A DNA stretch of 64,000 nt from Cryptomeria japonica (lineage: Eukaryota > Streptophyta > Pinopsida > Cupressales > Cupressaceae): NCBI RefSeq assembly GCF_030272615.1, contig NC_081411.1, positions 157,622,471 through 157,686,470 of the forward strand. The letters are read 5' to 3'. Every line of letters begins with the position of its first letter. Within the stretch, counting starts at the first letter, position 1. The notes below the pieces were generated by a model. That model was given only the letters and a program-made list of their open reading frames with translations. It did not search any database and was not told the DNA's origin. Below, piece by piece: positions 23,310-33,900 of this stretch. Position numbers and translations under genes: made by a program.

Positions 23310-23508
23310 AGAGTATGAGTGGATGGCATGGAAGAAATGAGTTCTGCTACGGAGTTCTTTCTGCACGAGCTAGGGCTTCCCTAGCTGCGCTTTCTGTCGT
23401 GTGTGCTGTCAGTGTGCGTGAGCTGCTATGTGTTGTTGTGCGTTGGGGTCTGTGTGTTCATTGTGGGGAGTGAGCAGTTTTGTGTGTGGGTTATCGGTGG
23501 TTTTGTTC

Positions 23509-24894
23509 ATGGCGACACAGGTGGTATCCGTCAGTCTGGTGGTAGTAGGTGCTGAGGTGCTCCATAATGGTTCTTCTTTGAGTCTGCATGGCTCTTTTTC
23601 GAGTTTGCATGCACAAAAACCAGAGTCTTTTTATGAGGGTGAGGGCTCAAAAATGAAGATAGTTAATGGTTGCTTTCCTAGATATCAAGATCGTCCGGTT
23701 CTGGTTATTTCTTCGGATTTAGTTATCGACGATGTCTCGTATTGTAGTCGTCACGCTCTCATTTGCAAATTTCTTGGCATTTGTATTCCTCTGTCACCAT
23801 TGGAAGCTTGGATAAGACAATCATGGCAAGTTGAGGGTGATATGGATATTATGCTCGCTGCGAATAGCTACTTTATGGTCTCTTTTTCCAACCTTGCTGA
23901 TCGAAATGGGGTATTTGAGGGAGGACCCTATTTCTATAATCGTGTGGGGCTATTTATCAAACCCTGGCATCTGGGTTTTAATTCTGCTAAGGAATTACCT
24001 TCTAGGGTTCCTGTTTGGGTTCTCCTGTCACGACTTCCACTGGATTTTTTGAGTGATGATATTCTGCAATGGATTACAACTCTACTCGGGATTCCTATTG
24101 CGGTTGCTCAACAAACTGTTGATCATAAGGTAATTTCTTATGCTTGTATTTGTGTAGAAATTGACTTGATTAACCCCTTGCCAAATTCTCTTGAAATCTA
24201 TCTTGGCTCCTCTTCTTGTGTTCAGTCGCTTGATTATGAATCCTTTCTTTTCCGTTGTCGCGTCTGTCATGAATATGAACATCTTCAACAACAATGTCCT
24301 AAGTGCAATAAAAATTCTCGTTCTAATAGGTCCTCTCCTTCTTCCCTGCCTAAGGAGGCTGAAGCGGACATAGGGAAAGCTCCAATGAATGATACTGATT
24401 TGGGTAAGGATAAGGAAGGATTTGTTCCTGTTAAATCTCAGGTAAGGAATCGTGGGCAAAAATGATCTTTCAAATATAGGAAAACTGATGAGGCCCTCAA
24501 TATGTTTGAGGTATTGAATTCATTGGCCTTGGAGGAGGGAATTCCAGTGGATGTCGTTCTGAATAAGTATTTAGGTTCTGATTCCCACATTTCACAGGAT
24601 ATTGTTAAGGTGCATGTTCCACATGTTGTTCAGGATCAAAATGTGACCCTGGATAAGCCTTTGCAAGATGATATGATTCTTGCAGATTTGGCTAAGGCAA
24701 TTTGTGACAAGAGTAAGGGTTCTTCTCACAGTCTCGGCATGCAACAACGCCCTCTCAAGAAAGGTTCTTTTGCTCCTTCTTCTATTGTTTGGTGAAAGAA
24801 GGATCATGAAAAAATTAAACTTATTGGAGATTTATTGGTGGAGTCTGGGTCTATTAAAACCATTGATGCTCACTTTTCCCCATCTCCTCCATGA
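23509..24894 (+). pseudogene. LINE ORF1 protein (DUF4283 plus CCHC zinc knuckle)
   Basis: The ATG at 23509 (MATQVVSVSL) is preferred over the one at 23428, because the extra N-terminus is Cys-rich leader translation. Residues of about 85-230 match the DUF4283 fold common in plant LINE ORF1: ICKFLGICIPLSPLEAWIRQ, then FLIKPW-like and PVWVLLSRLPLDFLSDDIL. A perfect CX2CX4HX4C knuckle follows (CRVCHEYEHLQQQC), then a charged tail. Such proteins bind the element's RNA. Two in-frame TGA stops occur, at 24463 (RNRGQK then stop) and 24793 (SIVW then stop). The frame ends at TGA 24892-24894, overlapping the ORF2 ATG. Confidence 0.85.
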
Positions 24895-27800
24895 TTCTTT
24901 TCTCTTGGAATGTAAGGGGGTTGAATAGCACCTCCTGTCAAAAGGCTATTCATGATTTGATTTCTTTTCATTCTTCAAACATCTTCTGTATTCGAGAGAC
25001 TAAGGTTTCTATTGATGTCATGCTTTAGTATGCTTGTCATATCCGGTCTTTCAGTCAGTGTCAATGCATTGGCTCTCATAGTAATTCTGGAGGTCTGGCT
25101 CTTTTTTGGTATCCTCGTAAAATTGCTCACCTTTGGTGGATTTCTAGTCATTCTTCTATCTCCATGGTTGCTTCCATATTGGACTCTGGGGAGACTATTC
25201 TTATTACTAATTTTTATGCTCCAATTGATATCCGAGGTAAAATCTAGCTTTGGGCATATCTTAGGTTTGTTCATTCTTGCGCTCCTTATCCTCCCTGGAT
25301 CTTGGGAGGCAATTTTAATTCTGTGTTGAGTCTGGAGGAGAAGAGAGGAGGGTTGCCTAGATTGGGTCCATCTTCTAATCTTTTTTGAGCTCAGGTGGAT
25401 GGGCTTGCTTTAGTGGATGTTAAGCCCTCTAATGGGATTTTTATTTGGAATAATAGATGGAGTGGGAAGGAAGTGATTTCTGAACGGTTGGATAGGTTTC
25501 TTGTCTCTTGTTTTTGGGTTCGCGGCAGTTTGGTTACTATTTTTGAAATTCTAGACTAGAAAGGTTCTAATCACTGGCCTATTAAAATTTATGCTTCTTC
25601 TTTTTCTTCTCCAAAGAATCCTCCTTTTAAATTTCATCTTATGTGGCTTCGAGACTCTTCACTGCATGACTTAGTGGCTAAGTGGTGGAGAGAGGGAGGC
25701 CCTGCTTTTGATACAACTATGTATTTCTTTGTCAAGAAACTTCAATATGTCAAATACCACCTTAAGAGATGGAATATGTCATGCTTTGGTCATCTTAAGT
25801 CAAGGGAGAGGAGTGCTTTGGAATGTCTTGCTATGATTACTCACTAGAAATAGGATTCTCGTATGCTCTTGAAAAAGCAGAATCTCAAGCTGTTGGCAAT
25901 GTGGAGGAGTGGGAGCTTCATGAGGATATTTTAGGAAACAAATGGCTTGGTTTGTTTGGATTTTGGAAGGAGATAGGGATTCTTCTTTTTTTCACCACTC
26001 TATTAAGGCTCATCGTAATAAGGGGTATATTTCCTCTCTAGTTACCTCAGAAGGGCTTCAAATTTTGTCTCCATTAGCTATGTCTCGTGAGGCTCGTCAA
26101 TACGACTCTGATCTTTTTACTGAAGATTTCCCTCCTACTATGGACGAGGAGAATTAGATTCTTTCCTGTATTCCCTCTCTAGTGACCAATGCTATCAATG
26201 CCTCTCTCATTTGTCCAATTTCATTTTCTAAGTTAGGATGTTGTGTTTGGAATGAACAAAGGTAGACTTCCAAGACTAGATGGTTTTTCTCTTGAATTTT
26301 TTCAAGAGTTTTGGGATATTATTAATCGAGATTTATTGGAGGTGGTTCAGGAATCTCTTCGTTGTAAGCAGATGCTCCGAGCTTTAAATTCTACTTTCCT
26401 GGTTCTCATCCCAAAAAAGGATGGTGTTGATAAAATTGAGGTTTTTTACCCGATTGCTCTCTATAATGTGGTATATAAGATTATCACTAAGCTGATTGCA
26501 GAGAGGCTCAAAACATGTCTTCCTCTTGTGATTTCTGAGGAACAAGGGGGTTTTGTGGTTGGTAAACAAATTCTAGATGGGGTGGTGGTGGCTTCTGAGG
26601 TTATTCACTCTATGGCCACCTCAAAGGAGCGATCTATGTTCATCAAATTAGATATGGCCAAAGCTTATGATAGAGTTAAGTAGAGTTTTCTTTAGAAAAT
26701 TCATTTAGCCTTTGGTTTTAGCATAGAGTGAGTGAATTGGACTATGAGTTGTGTTACTTCTTCTTCTTTCTCGGTTATTGTGAATGGCGAACCTTCAGAG
26801 CCTTTTGGAGTTTCTCGTGGTCTTCACCAAGGGGATCCTTTTTAGCCTTACCTATTCATTATTATGGCTAAGGGTCTGGGCCATTTTCTTAAGTTTCATT
26901 CTTCTGAGGGCCTTATTCATGGTTGGCAATGGGGCAATGGTTTGCCACAGATCTGACATCTCCAATTTGTAGATGGTACTACACTTATGGGTTTGGCTCG
27001 TATTAGGGAAGATGAATCTTTTTGGCACGTCTTGGATATTTACCTTGCTACTTTTAGTCAAAAAGTCAATGAGCATAAATCTTTAATCTTCTTCTTTAAT
27101 ACTCCTCAGGCCATTCAGAGGAGGATTGCTGATATTCTGCAGATTCAGGTTGGGTCTCTTCCCTTTGTTTATTTAGGTATTCCTCTTACTGTTGGATGAC
27201 ACCCCAGGTCTTCTTAGAAGATTCTACTTGATAGGTTGCATCAAAAGGTTAATAATTGGACTCACCAATGGCTATCTACTACTGCGAGATTAACTCTTTT
27301 AAAATTTGTTATTCAAGCTTTGCCTATTTACAAAAGTTTGGTTCAAGCTGCTCCCATGTATTTCCTTAAGGAATTTGATACCCTCTCTCAGCAATTTCTT
27401 TGGAGTGATACTTTGTCAACTGCTAAATGGAGCCTTATTAAGTGGGATATGGTGTGTAGGCATAAGAATGAGGGTGGACTTGGTTTATGTTCTTCTATTT
27501 TAAATGGGCAAGCTCTTGCTGCTAACTTATATTGGCACTGGTGCACTAGTCAGAATTAGCTTTGGGCCTGTATTCTCACCCATAAGTATCTTCCAAATGT
27601 TAATGTGTTTGATGTTCCTTGCTTTCCTGTGGAGGGTCGTGGTTCTATGATCTGGAATACTTTGAATTTGGGGGCTCCGCTAGTTAAGAATGGGCTCTTT
27701 TGGATCTGTCATATAGGGTCTCAAGCTCTTTTTTGGCTGGATTCTTGGGATGGTCATCCTCCTATCCTTTCTACTCATCCTCATCTTTGGTCCCTTTCTG

Positions 27801-29175
27801 ATATGTTTACTACTGCTGGTTGGGATACAGTTGATCATTATAATATTTCTCATAATGGAGGGTTGGTGGCTCATTTTCACTGGAAAAATCCTTTTGAATG
27901 GCTGCTTGGAGGTTCTGCGGAAGATATAAAACAGATGACTCAAATTCTTGAGTCTCGTGAGTGCACCACCCGGGCGGGGAATGATGTTTTGGCTTGGGCA
28001 AGTAATAATTTTTCTGGAAATTTTTTTGTTTCTATTGACTATGTTGAGTTGGTGTGGTGGACTTTTGGGGACTTTCAGGTCCATTGGTGGAAGCAAGTTT
28101 TGTATAAGTTCTCTTGGCCAAAGTGTAATTTTTTCATGTGGCTGGTAGTCCACAACCAGTGCCTCACCTAGGATAGTTTATGTAAGCGTTGTTTTTAGGA
28201 CCCCTTGATGTGTGTGTTATGTTGTAATAATGAAGAGAGTGTCTCTCATCTCTTCTTTCAATGTTCCTATACTAGACATATTTAGCACTTTTGGTGGCAG
28301 TTGTGGAACCAATCCTGTTGGCATGTCTCTTCTTTGGCTGAGTTTTTTGCATGTTGGAGCAAGCCCCTAGCCAAAACCTCTTTTCTTCAAGTTTCTTGGT
28401 CTCTTGGCCCTTCTTTTATTATTTGGCATAAATGGTTGGAGAGGAATCGTCGGATTTTTCAAGATGTGTTGTTGGGAACCCACTCCTTGTGGTGAAAAAT
28501 TCTCCACTCTTTGGGAGAAACTATTTCTGCAAAATGTGATTCGTCTGAGGCTATGGATCCAGGTGATGTAAGTTACTACAACTGGCTCCATCTTCCTCCT
28601 CCTCTAGAATGCCAACTTGTGAGAAATAGATGTAGACACCGTCTTTAGAAGATAAATTGGGTGGGGAGGTGGTATTGTCCTCAACAGGGAATTCTAAATA
28701 TTAACACGGACGGGTCTTCTCGGGGGAACCCTGGTCCTGCTAGTATTGGTGGCATTTGTAGAGATAGCTTGTGGACTATTCAGTTTCTCTTTTCTATTTA
28801 TAAAGGTTGTCACACTAATATTTTGATGGAGTGCTCGCCATTTTATTTTTTGTGGAGCGTGCTTGTGCTCTTGGCTCAAGTAGGCTCATTTGCGAATTTG
28901 ATTCTTAGGTGGTGGTGAATTTGCTGACTTGTCAACAATCTACGGATGTTAGCTGGTAGTTGAGTTTGGTTGTTAACCAGATTCTTCATTTGTGTGATTC
29001 TTTAGTTTCTGTTTCTTTCACGCATATCCCTAGGGGGTGGAATGGTGTTGTCGATTGTCTCTCGAAATGGGCTTTTGAGCACATGCATAATTGGTATATC
29101 GTGGATAAGGATCAATTACCCCTAGATTTGTCTCATCAATTAGATCACTTAGTGGATCTTGATAGGGCTATTTGA
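24891..29175 (+). pseudogene. LINE ORF2: endonuclease, reverse transcriptase, RNase H
   Basis: Domains occur in the expected order. Apurinic-type endonuclease at 24891-25590: FSWNVRGLNS, CIRETKVS, LGGNFNSV, SNHWPI; two catalytic Asp positions read Asn. Reverse transcriptase at about 26200-27260: IPKKDGV, EEQGGFVVGKQILDGVVVA, DMAKAYDRVK and a FADD-type box that reads FVDGTT, so one catalytic Asp is lost. Zinc-finger RVT motif CVLCCNNEESVSHLFFQC near 28210-28260. RNase H at 28661-29130 (NINTDGSSRGNPGPAS, then degenerate). The endonuclease is in one frame. RT to early RNase H share a second frame with many stops, mostly TAG where Gln or Trp is expected. The final part shifts again before TGA 29173-29175. 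It is inactive. Confidence 0.9.
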
Positions 29176-29232
29176 TGCCCTTGCTTTGTACTTGTTCTTC
29201 TTTAAATAAATTTTATCCCCTCCATTATTTTT

Positions 29233-29245
29233 AAAGACAAAACTT
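29233..29245. repeat. Right target-site duplication of the plus-strand LINE
   Basis: AAAGACAAAACTT pairs with 23297-23309 with one mismatch. Confidence 0.6.
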
Positions 29246-30452
29246 CTCTACACCATTGATCTATTTAATGCCTTACCTATCTCTGAGCTTACCATAAATA
29301 ATAGTATGACCTTTTTTAATATCACTGCATAGGTTCAAAAATTTCAAATGGGCATAGCTCAAGAAGAAGTAGTATAGTAGAAGTGCCCTAAATGGAGACA
29401 CATTTCTAACTAAGATTCAAGACAAATAGAGTTAATTAATTTTTTTTCATTAACTATCAATCCAAAATGATTATTCTAAAATCCTTCTTTTATAATTTTA
29501 CTACAAACAAGAAGAGACTCTAGAGGATGAAATATGCATCTATACCAATATCTACTCAAGCATAGAGCTCATAGGAGGTTTAGGCTATTGTGGAAATGAT
29601 TTAATTGTTGCTCCTTTTTGCCTTCTGAAAGTCATTGTAACATTAATTTATTCCTAGCAACTGCTTAATGATGTAGCCTGTCCTATAGAAAGTATGCCTA
29701 TCCATTGCTGATTTCCTACCTTGCTTAGAGAAAGGTTTGGTAGCAAATCGTTCTAGATATTGACTAATACATAACTGGTCATTGATACACTTCATATAAC
29801 GATACAAAGAGTTATCTCACCTCTTTTACTCTACATACAAATTCACTACACTGTGTTCAAACTTAATTCACACTAGTAGTGCACGATATGCTTATTATCC
29901 ACAATGGCTAAGTTTTATGGGTCATAAACATGCAAGTTTAATTATTATATTAATTGTTCTAGGTGGAACATCATAGCTTTAGGACAATGGAACCATTACC
30001 ATGTTTATTTTATTTTCACAAATATTTTTACATTGCAAGTTTGTATTCTAGAATACATACATGCTAATGTAACATATATGTATACATTTAAATAGATATA
30101 ATTTATGTGATAAAAACAACCATGGTTGTGATGGTAATGAAATTACCCATTTGAAAAGATGTATAGGTGCTAGTCCAGAACTACCGTAATTTCATTCCCC
30201 CATAATATAATGTATTTTTTACATAAATACCTGCATCTTTTATTTTTTATTTTTTCATGGCCATCATGAATATTTATCAGGTAAATTATTGGATCTCTAT
30301 TCCATTGAGATAATAAAGAGTTATAAGTATATTTAGTTGTATGATAGGTAGTTGCATAGTTCAAACTAGGAGAGGTCTATACTAAATGTAGTTTTTTTTT
30401 ACTAGCACAACTCTTGAACTTAATAACATAGTAATGGTACGTTCTCTTTTTC
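29246..30452. other. AT-rich spacer without recognised features
   Basis: No ORF with family resemblance, no LTR edge and no repeat stood out. It ends at the TTTTC that flanks the solo LTR beginning at 30453. Confidence 0.4.
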
Positions 30453-30570
30453 TGTAATAACCCACTTAACTTAATCTAAAAACTCTACTGAATTTGTTTT
30501 TTTTAGAGGATGATTACTTATTCTTACCTATTCTTAATTATGTTTGATTCAATCGCATACTCAAGTAGAT

Positions 30571-30750
30571 ATCCAAACGAGATAGGAATCCATCCAATCG
30601 GGATGGGCATCTAACCATACGGGTTAGGCATCTATCCATACAAGACTAGGCATCTAACCATATGGGTTAGGCATCTATCCATATGAGATAGGAGGTTTCA
30701 TCTATCCAATTTGGGATAGGCATCTACCCAAATGGGGTAGGAATCTATTC
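30571..30750. repeat. Array of about 21-bp imperfect repeats inside the solo LTR
   Basis: Units of the form ggcatctaaccatacgggtta occur about seven times with variation (ggcatctatccatatgagata, ggcatctacccaaatggggta). Equivalent arrays are present at 32995-33155 and 38750-38930 in the chromovirus LTRs. Several units contain the partial palindrome ACCCATATGGGT. Confidence 0.75.
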
Positions 30751-32120
30751 ATAAGAATAGGATATGCTCTGGCCAGAGACTTTAGGCTCATCGGGACCAT
30801 CCGGGTCCTAAGCCACTCTCTAAAAATCTAATTTTTTGAAAAAAAAAGAAAACAGTGAGGAGGATTTCTAAAATAAAAATCAAATCAAATAAAATGATGA
30901 TATTTATATTTTGAAAGGAAAAATATACAAAGATTGATATATTTCCAGATTACACAAAGATTAGTTTATTTCCAAAATACACAATAATGAATTTATTTTA
31001 TAAAATATATTTCCACTCTTAAAAATCTGATTTTTTGAAAAAATAAAACAGCAAGGAGGAGGATTTCTAAAAATAAAAATAAAAATAAATCAAATAACAA
31101 TATTTATACTTTGAAAGGAATCTATTAACAATTTTATTTCCTACATGCAATCAAAAAACACTGAATAGAATTAAAGAAAAAGATTTCTCTGGATGGAAAA
31201 TAAAATTTATTATGTGAATTGGATTTAATCTACCAAGCAAATCTGAAAGAGACAAAATGAGATTTCTTTTGAAAATATAAAATTTCACATATGCAAAAAT
31301 CTGAAAAAGATGAGGAGGATATTTCTTTTGAAAGAAAAACCAAGCAAGAGAATTAGCAAGAGGGAAACCTGGATTCGAAAGAAGGATCTTGATGTTGAAT
31401 CCTCATGTATCCTAGCTAACCTTTTTTTAATCCATGCCTTGCAGCCTGGTTGAGATCTTCCACAACCTTCCTAAAATCCTGCAATATCTCTATGAATTTC
31501 TCCTACCACTAATATGATATTAAAACCAAAAAAAATTCCAAGATTATTCTATCACAAGAAAAAAAAACATATTCCCCCTCCCCTTTTTTAAAAGTTTAGC
31601 ATACATTATATAGAAAAGGTGCACCATTTCCACTATTGAAAGCATTAATTGAAATTAGAGATTCTTTTCCAAAATTCTCTTCATTGAAAATTGATTGATA
31701 GGATAGTGGGGGTTACATGCATATTAAATTTGAATTTGAAATTCTTTCATGTAAGATTTATTCCTTACAACTTATCATAGTGGCAGTTGCATTTGACCAT
31801 GCATTTAAAATCTAAATTCAAAATTTGCTTCTAGAATCTTCTCATTTTCTCCTATGACATGTGCTTGATTAATATGTTCAATAAATAAATTTATGTCCTT
31901 ATGAGTGAGTCATCACTTATTAATTCTTCTTTCAAAATAAATTTCACCCTTATTCAATTTGCATCAAGAAATATAAACTTCCAAATAGGTTTATGACCTC
32001 GAGAGTGTGTCACCACTATTTAATTATTATTTGTATTTAAAATAGCTTCAGCCCCATTCTATTTATCATTTACTAACATTAATCATTAAATTCAAAACAA
32101 TAATAATAAGCAATAGTGAT

Positions 32121-32156
<36 letters not shown>

Positions 32157-32166
32157 AATAATAACA
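32121..32166. repeat. (AAC)n microsatellite running into (AAT)n
   Basis: About eleven AAC units followed by several AAT units. It lies near the right end of the solo LTR. Confidence 0.9.
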
Positions 32167-32205
32167 AGTCATATCAAGGTCCAAAAAGAGGGTTATGACA
32201 TTTTC

Positions 32206-32898
32206 TTTCCCACCAAAACAAAAAATTGATTTCACAACTTGGTTAAATAATTTAAATATATTTCTACCTTTGACTGAGATCAAAATTCTATGTATACCAA
32301 TCAATATCTTTTCTTGATTAAGTATCACAACTGAAATTTGTCCTACTGACAACATATGCGTCCCTTCTAAATTATTTGTCTGTTGAATATATTACATTGC
32401 AAAAATCTAATTCTTTTTTACATATTTTATTTTGGAAGGATGTCTTATTTTCATTCCTTCTGTCTATTTGCATTCCTTATATTTGCTTGCATAAAATACA
32501 TTAATATTCATGCACAAATTCTGAATCAGAGAACAAAATAATATATGTTGAAATAAATAGAGCTACAAAAAAAAATTTATAACTCATTCACATGGATATA
32601 TATGAGGTAATTGAACACAAGCAGTTATTGAAAATTACAACTGTAATGCCATCTTCAAGAGATCAAATAAGAAAATGAAGGAAACCTCAAAGAGGGAGGT
32701 TTTTTATTTAAGCATCATTTTAAATACAAAACATAGTCATCTTTAGATGTACTCCAATGGAAAAGAACTATCAAATGCTTGTTGTTACATTACACAATAA
32801 TTTTTCTTTAACTAAACACTTTGAAAGATATCACAATTATACATGACAACAAGAAAACACAAAAACAAGGCTTGCTCTCCTCCCAACCATAATGGCAT
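32206..32898. other. AT-rich spacer between two related LTR insertions
   Basis: No gene is visible. It is continuous with sequence right of 39601 once the chromovirus is removed (ggcatcatgg with agcctcgtatgg). Confidence 0.4.
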
Positions 32899-32903
32899 CA
32901 TGG
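32899..32903. repeat. Target-site duplication CATGG, left copy
   Basis: Identical to 39597-39601. Confidence 0.9.
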
Positions 32904-33827
32904 TGTAATAATCCACCATAATTAACTCAACAAAATTGACCATTCTTTTTTTTTTGTGTTTATATTAATCATTATGTTTGGTTCAATTGCATACTCTGGG
33001 CATCCATCCATTTGGATTAGGCATTCATCCATCCGAGATGAGCATCTAACCATACGGGTTAGGCATTTGTCCATACGGTACATAAGATTTCATCTACCCA
33101 ATACAAAATAGGCATCTACCCATGCAGGGTAGGCATCTACCCATACGGGATAGGAGGTGCTCTAGCCAGAGACTTAGACTCATTGGGACCATTCAGGTCC
33201 TGAGCCACTCACTAAGTACTACACTCTTCTAACAGAAGTGCACCGAGGTCGCTGTCCTTAGGAGTAATTAATAACATAATACAAGCTTGAATTCTGCCTT
33301 TGAATTTGGCTTAAAGTCTCGAGAAGTCAAGAGAATCCATACAGGATTCCTTCCGAGTATGCATTTAATTACTTTTTCCAATTCAATTATCTTATCTTTC
33401 AAAATAGGATTCTTACTCAGCCTTTCTATACCAAGCTTAGACCCCACCCATGAACACCTGAGTACAAGGGACAACTCCATCCCAAGACTACCTACATACT
33501 TGCTTCGGCACAGGATCAAGGCGTAAAGTATGTAGTTCTATTTTCTACTCTATGGTTTGATGTAAACTAATTAGACTTAGTGGGAGGAGTTACATGCAAG
33601 GTGGTGGATAATCCTCTAGAAGCTTCTTATTCTTCCTACAACATGTGTCATAATTGGATGTGGGAAACTAAATAAATAAATAAGAAAAAAGTATATTTTC
33701 CATGTGTGTGTGTGTGTGTGTTTTATTATTCATTTTATAACATTTATTCAATCATGTAAATAGCTTATCCAAAGATAAAAATAAAATTGTAATTTAAATC
33801 CAAAAGTGATAAAGGAGGGTTGTGACA
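32904..33827 (-). repeat. 3' LTR of the chromovirus
   Basis: Plus-strand edges are TGTAATAATCC and TTGTGACA. It is 924 bases long and colinear with 38653-39596. It contains a repeat array at 32995-33155, the shared text tggccagagactt-like/tagactcattgggacc, and a short TG microsatellite near 33704-33721. Confidence 0.9.
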
Positions 33828-33840
33828 TCCTCCCCCCCTT
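33828..33840 (-). promoter_or_regulatory. Polypurine tract
   Basis: The minus strand reads AAGGGGGGGAGGA immediately before the 3' LTR start TGTCACAACC. It primes plus-strand DNA synthesis in LTR elements. Confidence 0.9.
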
Positions 33841-33900
33841 AATTTGTGCATCTTCCCAATCGACTTATTGAACGCATCCAAAATAGTCTATAGTTCATGA

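Larger units (their letters stand above)
23310..29232 (+). mobile_element. Full-length L1-type LINE, decayed
   Basis: A 5.9-kb non-LTR retrotransposon with a short GC-rich 5' leader, ORF1 (23509-24894), ORF2 (24891-29175) and a 57-base 3' tail containing aaataaatttt. It is flanked by a 13-base near-perfect duplication, as target-primed reverse transcription produces. The element belongs to the plant L1 lineage that carries a DUF4283-type ORF1 and an RNase H at the end of ORF2. Many stops and a few frameshifts make it inactive. Confidence 0.85.
30453..32200 (-). mobile_element. Solo LTR, same superfamily as the chromovirus, TTTTC duplication
   Basis: It starts TGTAATAACCC and ends GGGTTATGACA on the plus strand, with TTTTC at 30448-30452 and again at 32201-32205. 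The left half is clearly related to the chromovirus LTRs at 32904 and 38653: gcatactc, repeated ggcatctaaccatacgggtta units, tggccagagactt, catcgggaccatccgggtcc. The ends also match in type. At 1,748 bp it is almost twice as long as those LTRs, with extra AT-rich sequence and an AAC microsatellite. It has no internal coding region and is in the same orientation as the nearby element. Confidence 0.8.

Noticed and set aside
23428-23508. Upstream extension of LINE ORF1 from the ATG at 23428
   Set aside because: The added residues are Cys/Val-rich leader translation with no match to ORF1 proteins. The ATG at 23509 gives a more normal N-terminus.
24082-24459. Minus-strand ORF opposite LINE ORF1
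   Set aside because: It is the antisense shadow of a recognised DUF4283/zinc-knuckle frame.
27680-28153. Minus-strand 157-residue ORF inside LINE ORF2
   Set aside because: Antisense shadow of the region between RT and the zinc motif. Its Lys/Pro/Ile-rich content has no family pattern.
30571-30750. CRISPR-like array
   Set aside because: Units of about 21 bp are contiguous, without unique spacers, are imperfect, and lie in plant LTRs.
32092-32355. Minus-strand ORF with a poly-Cys run
   Set aside because: The cysteines come from the AAC/AAT microsatellite read in one frame.
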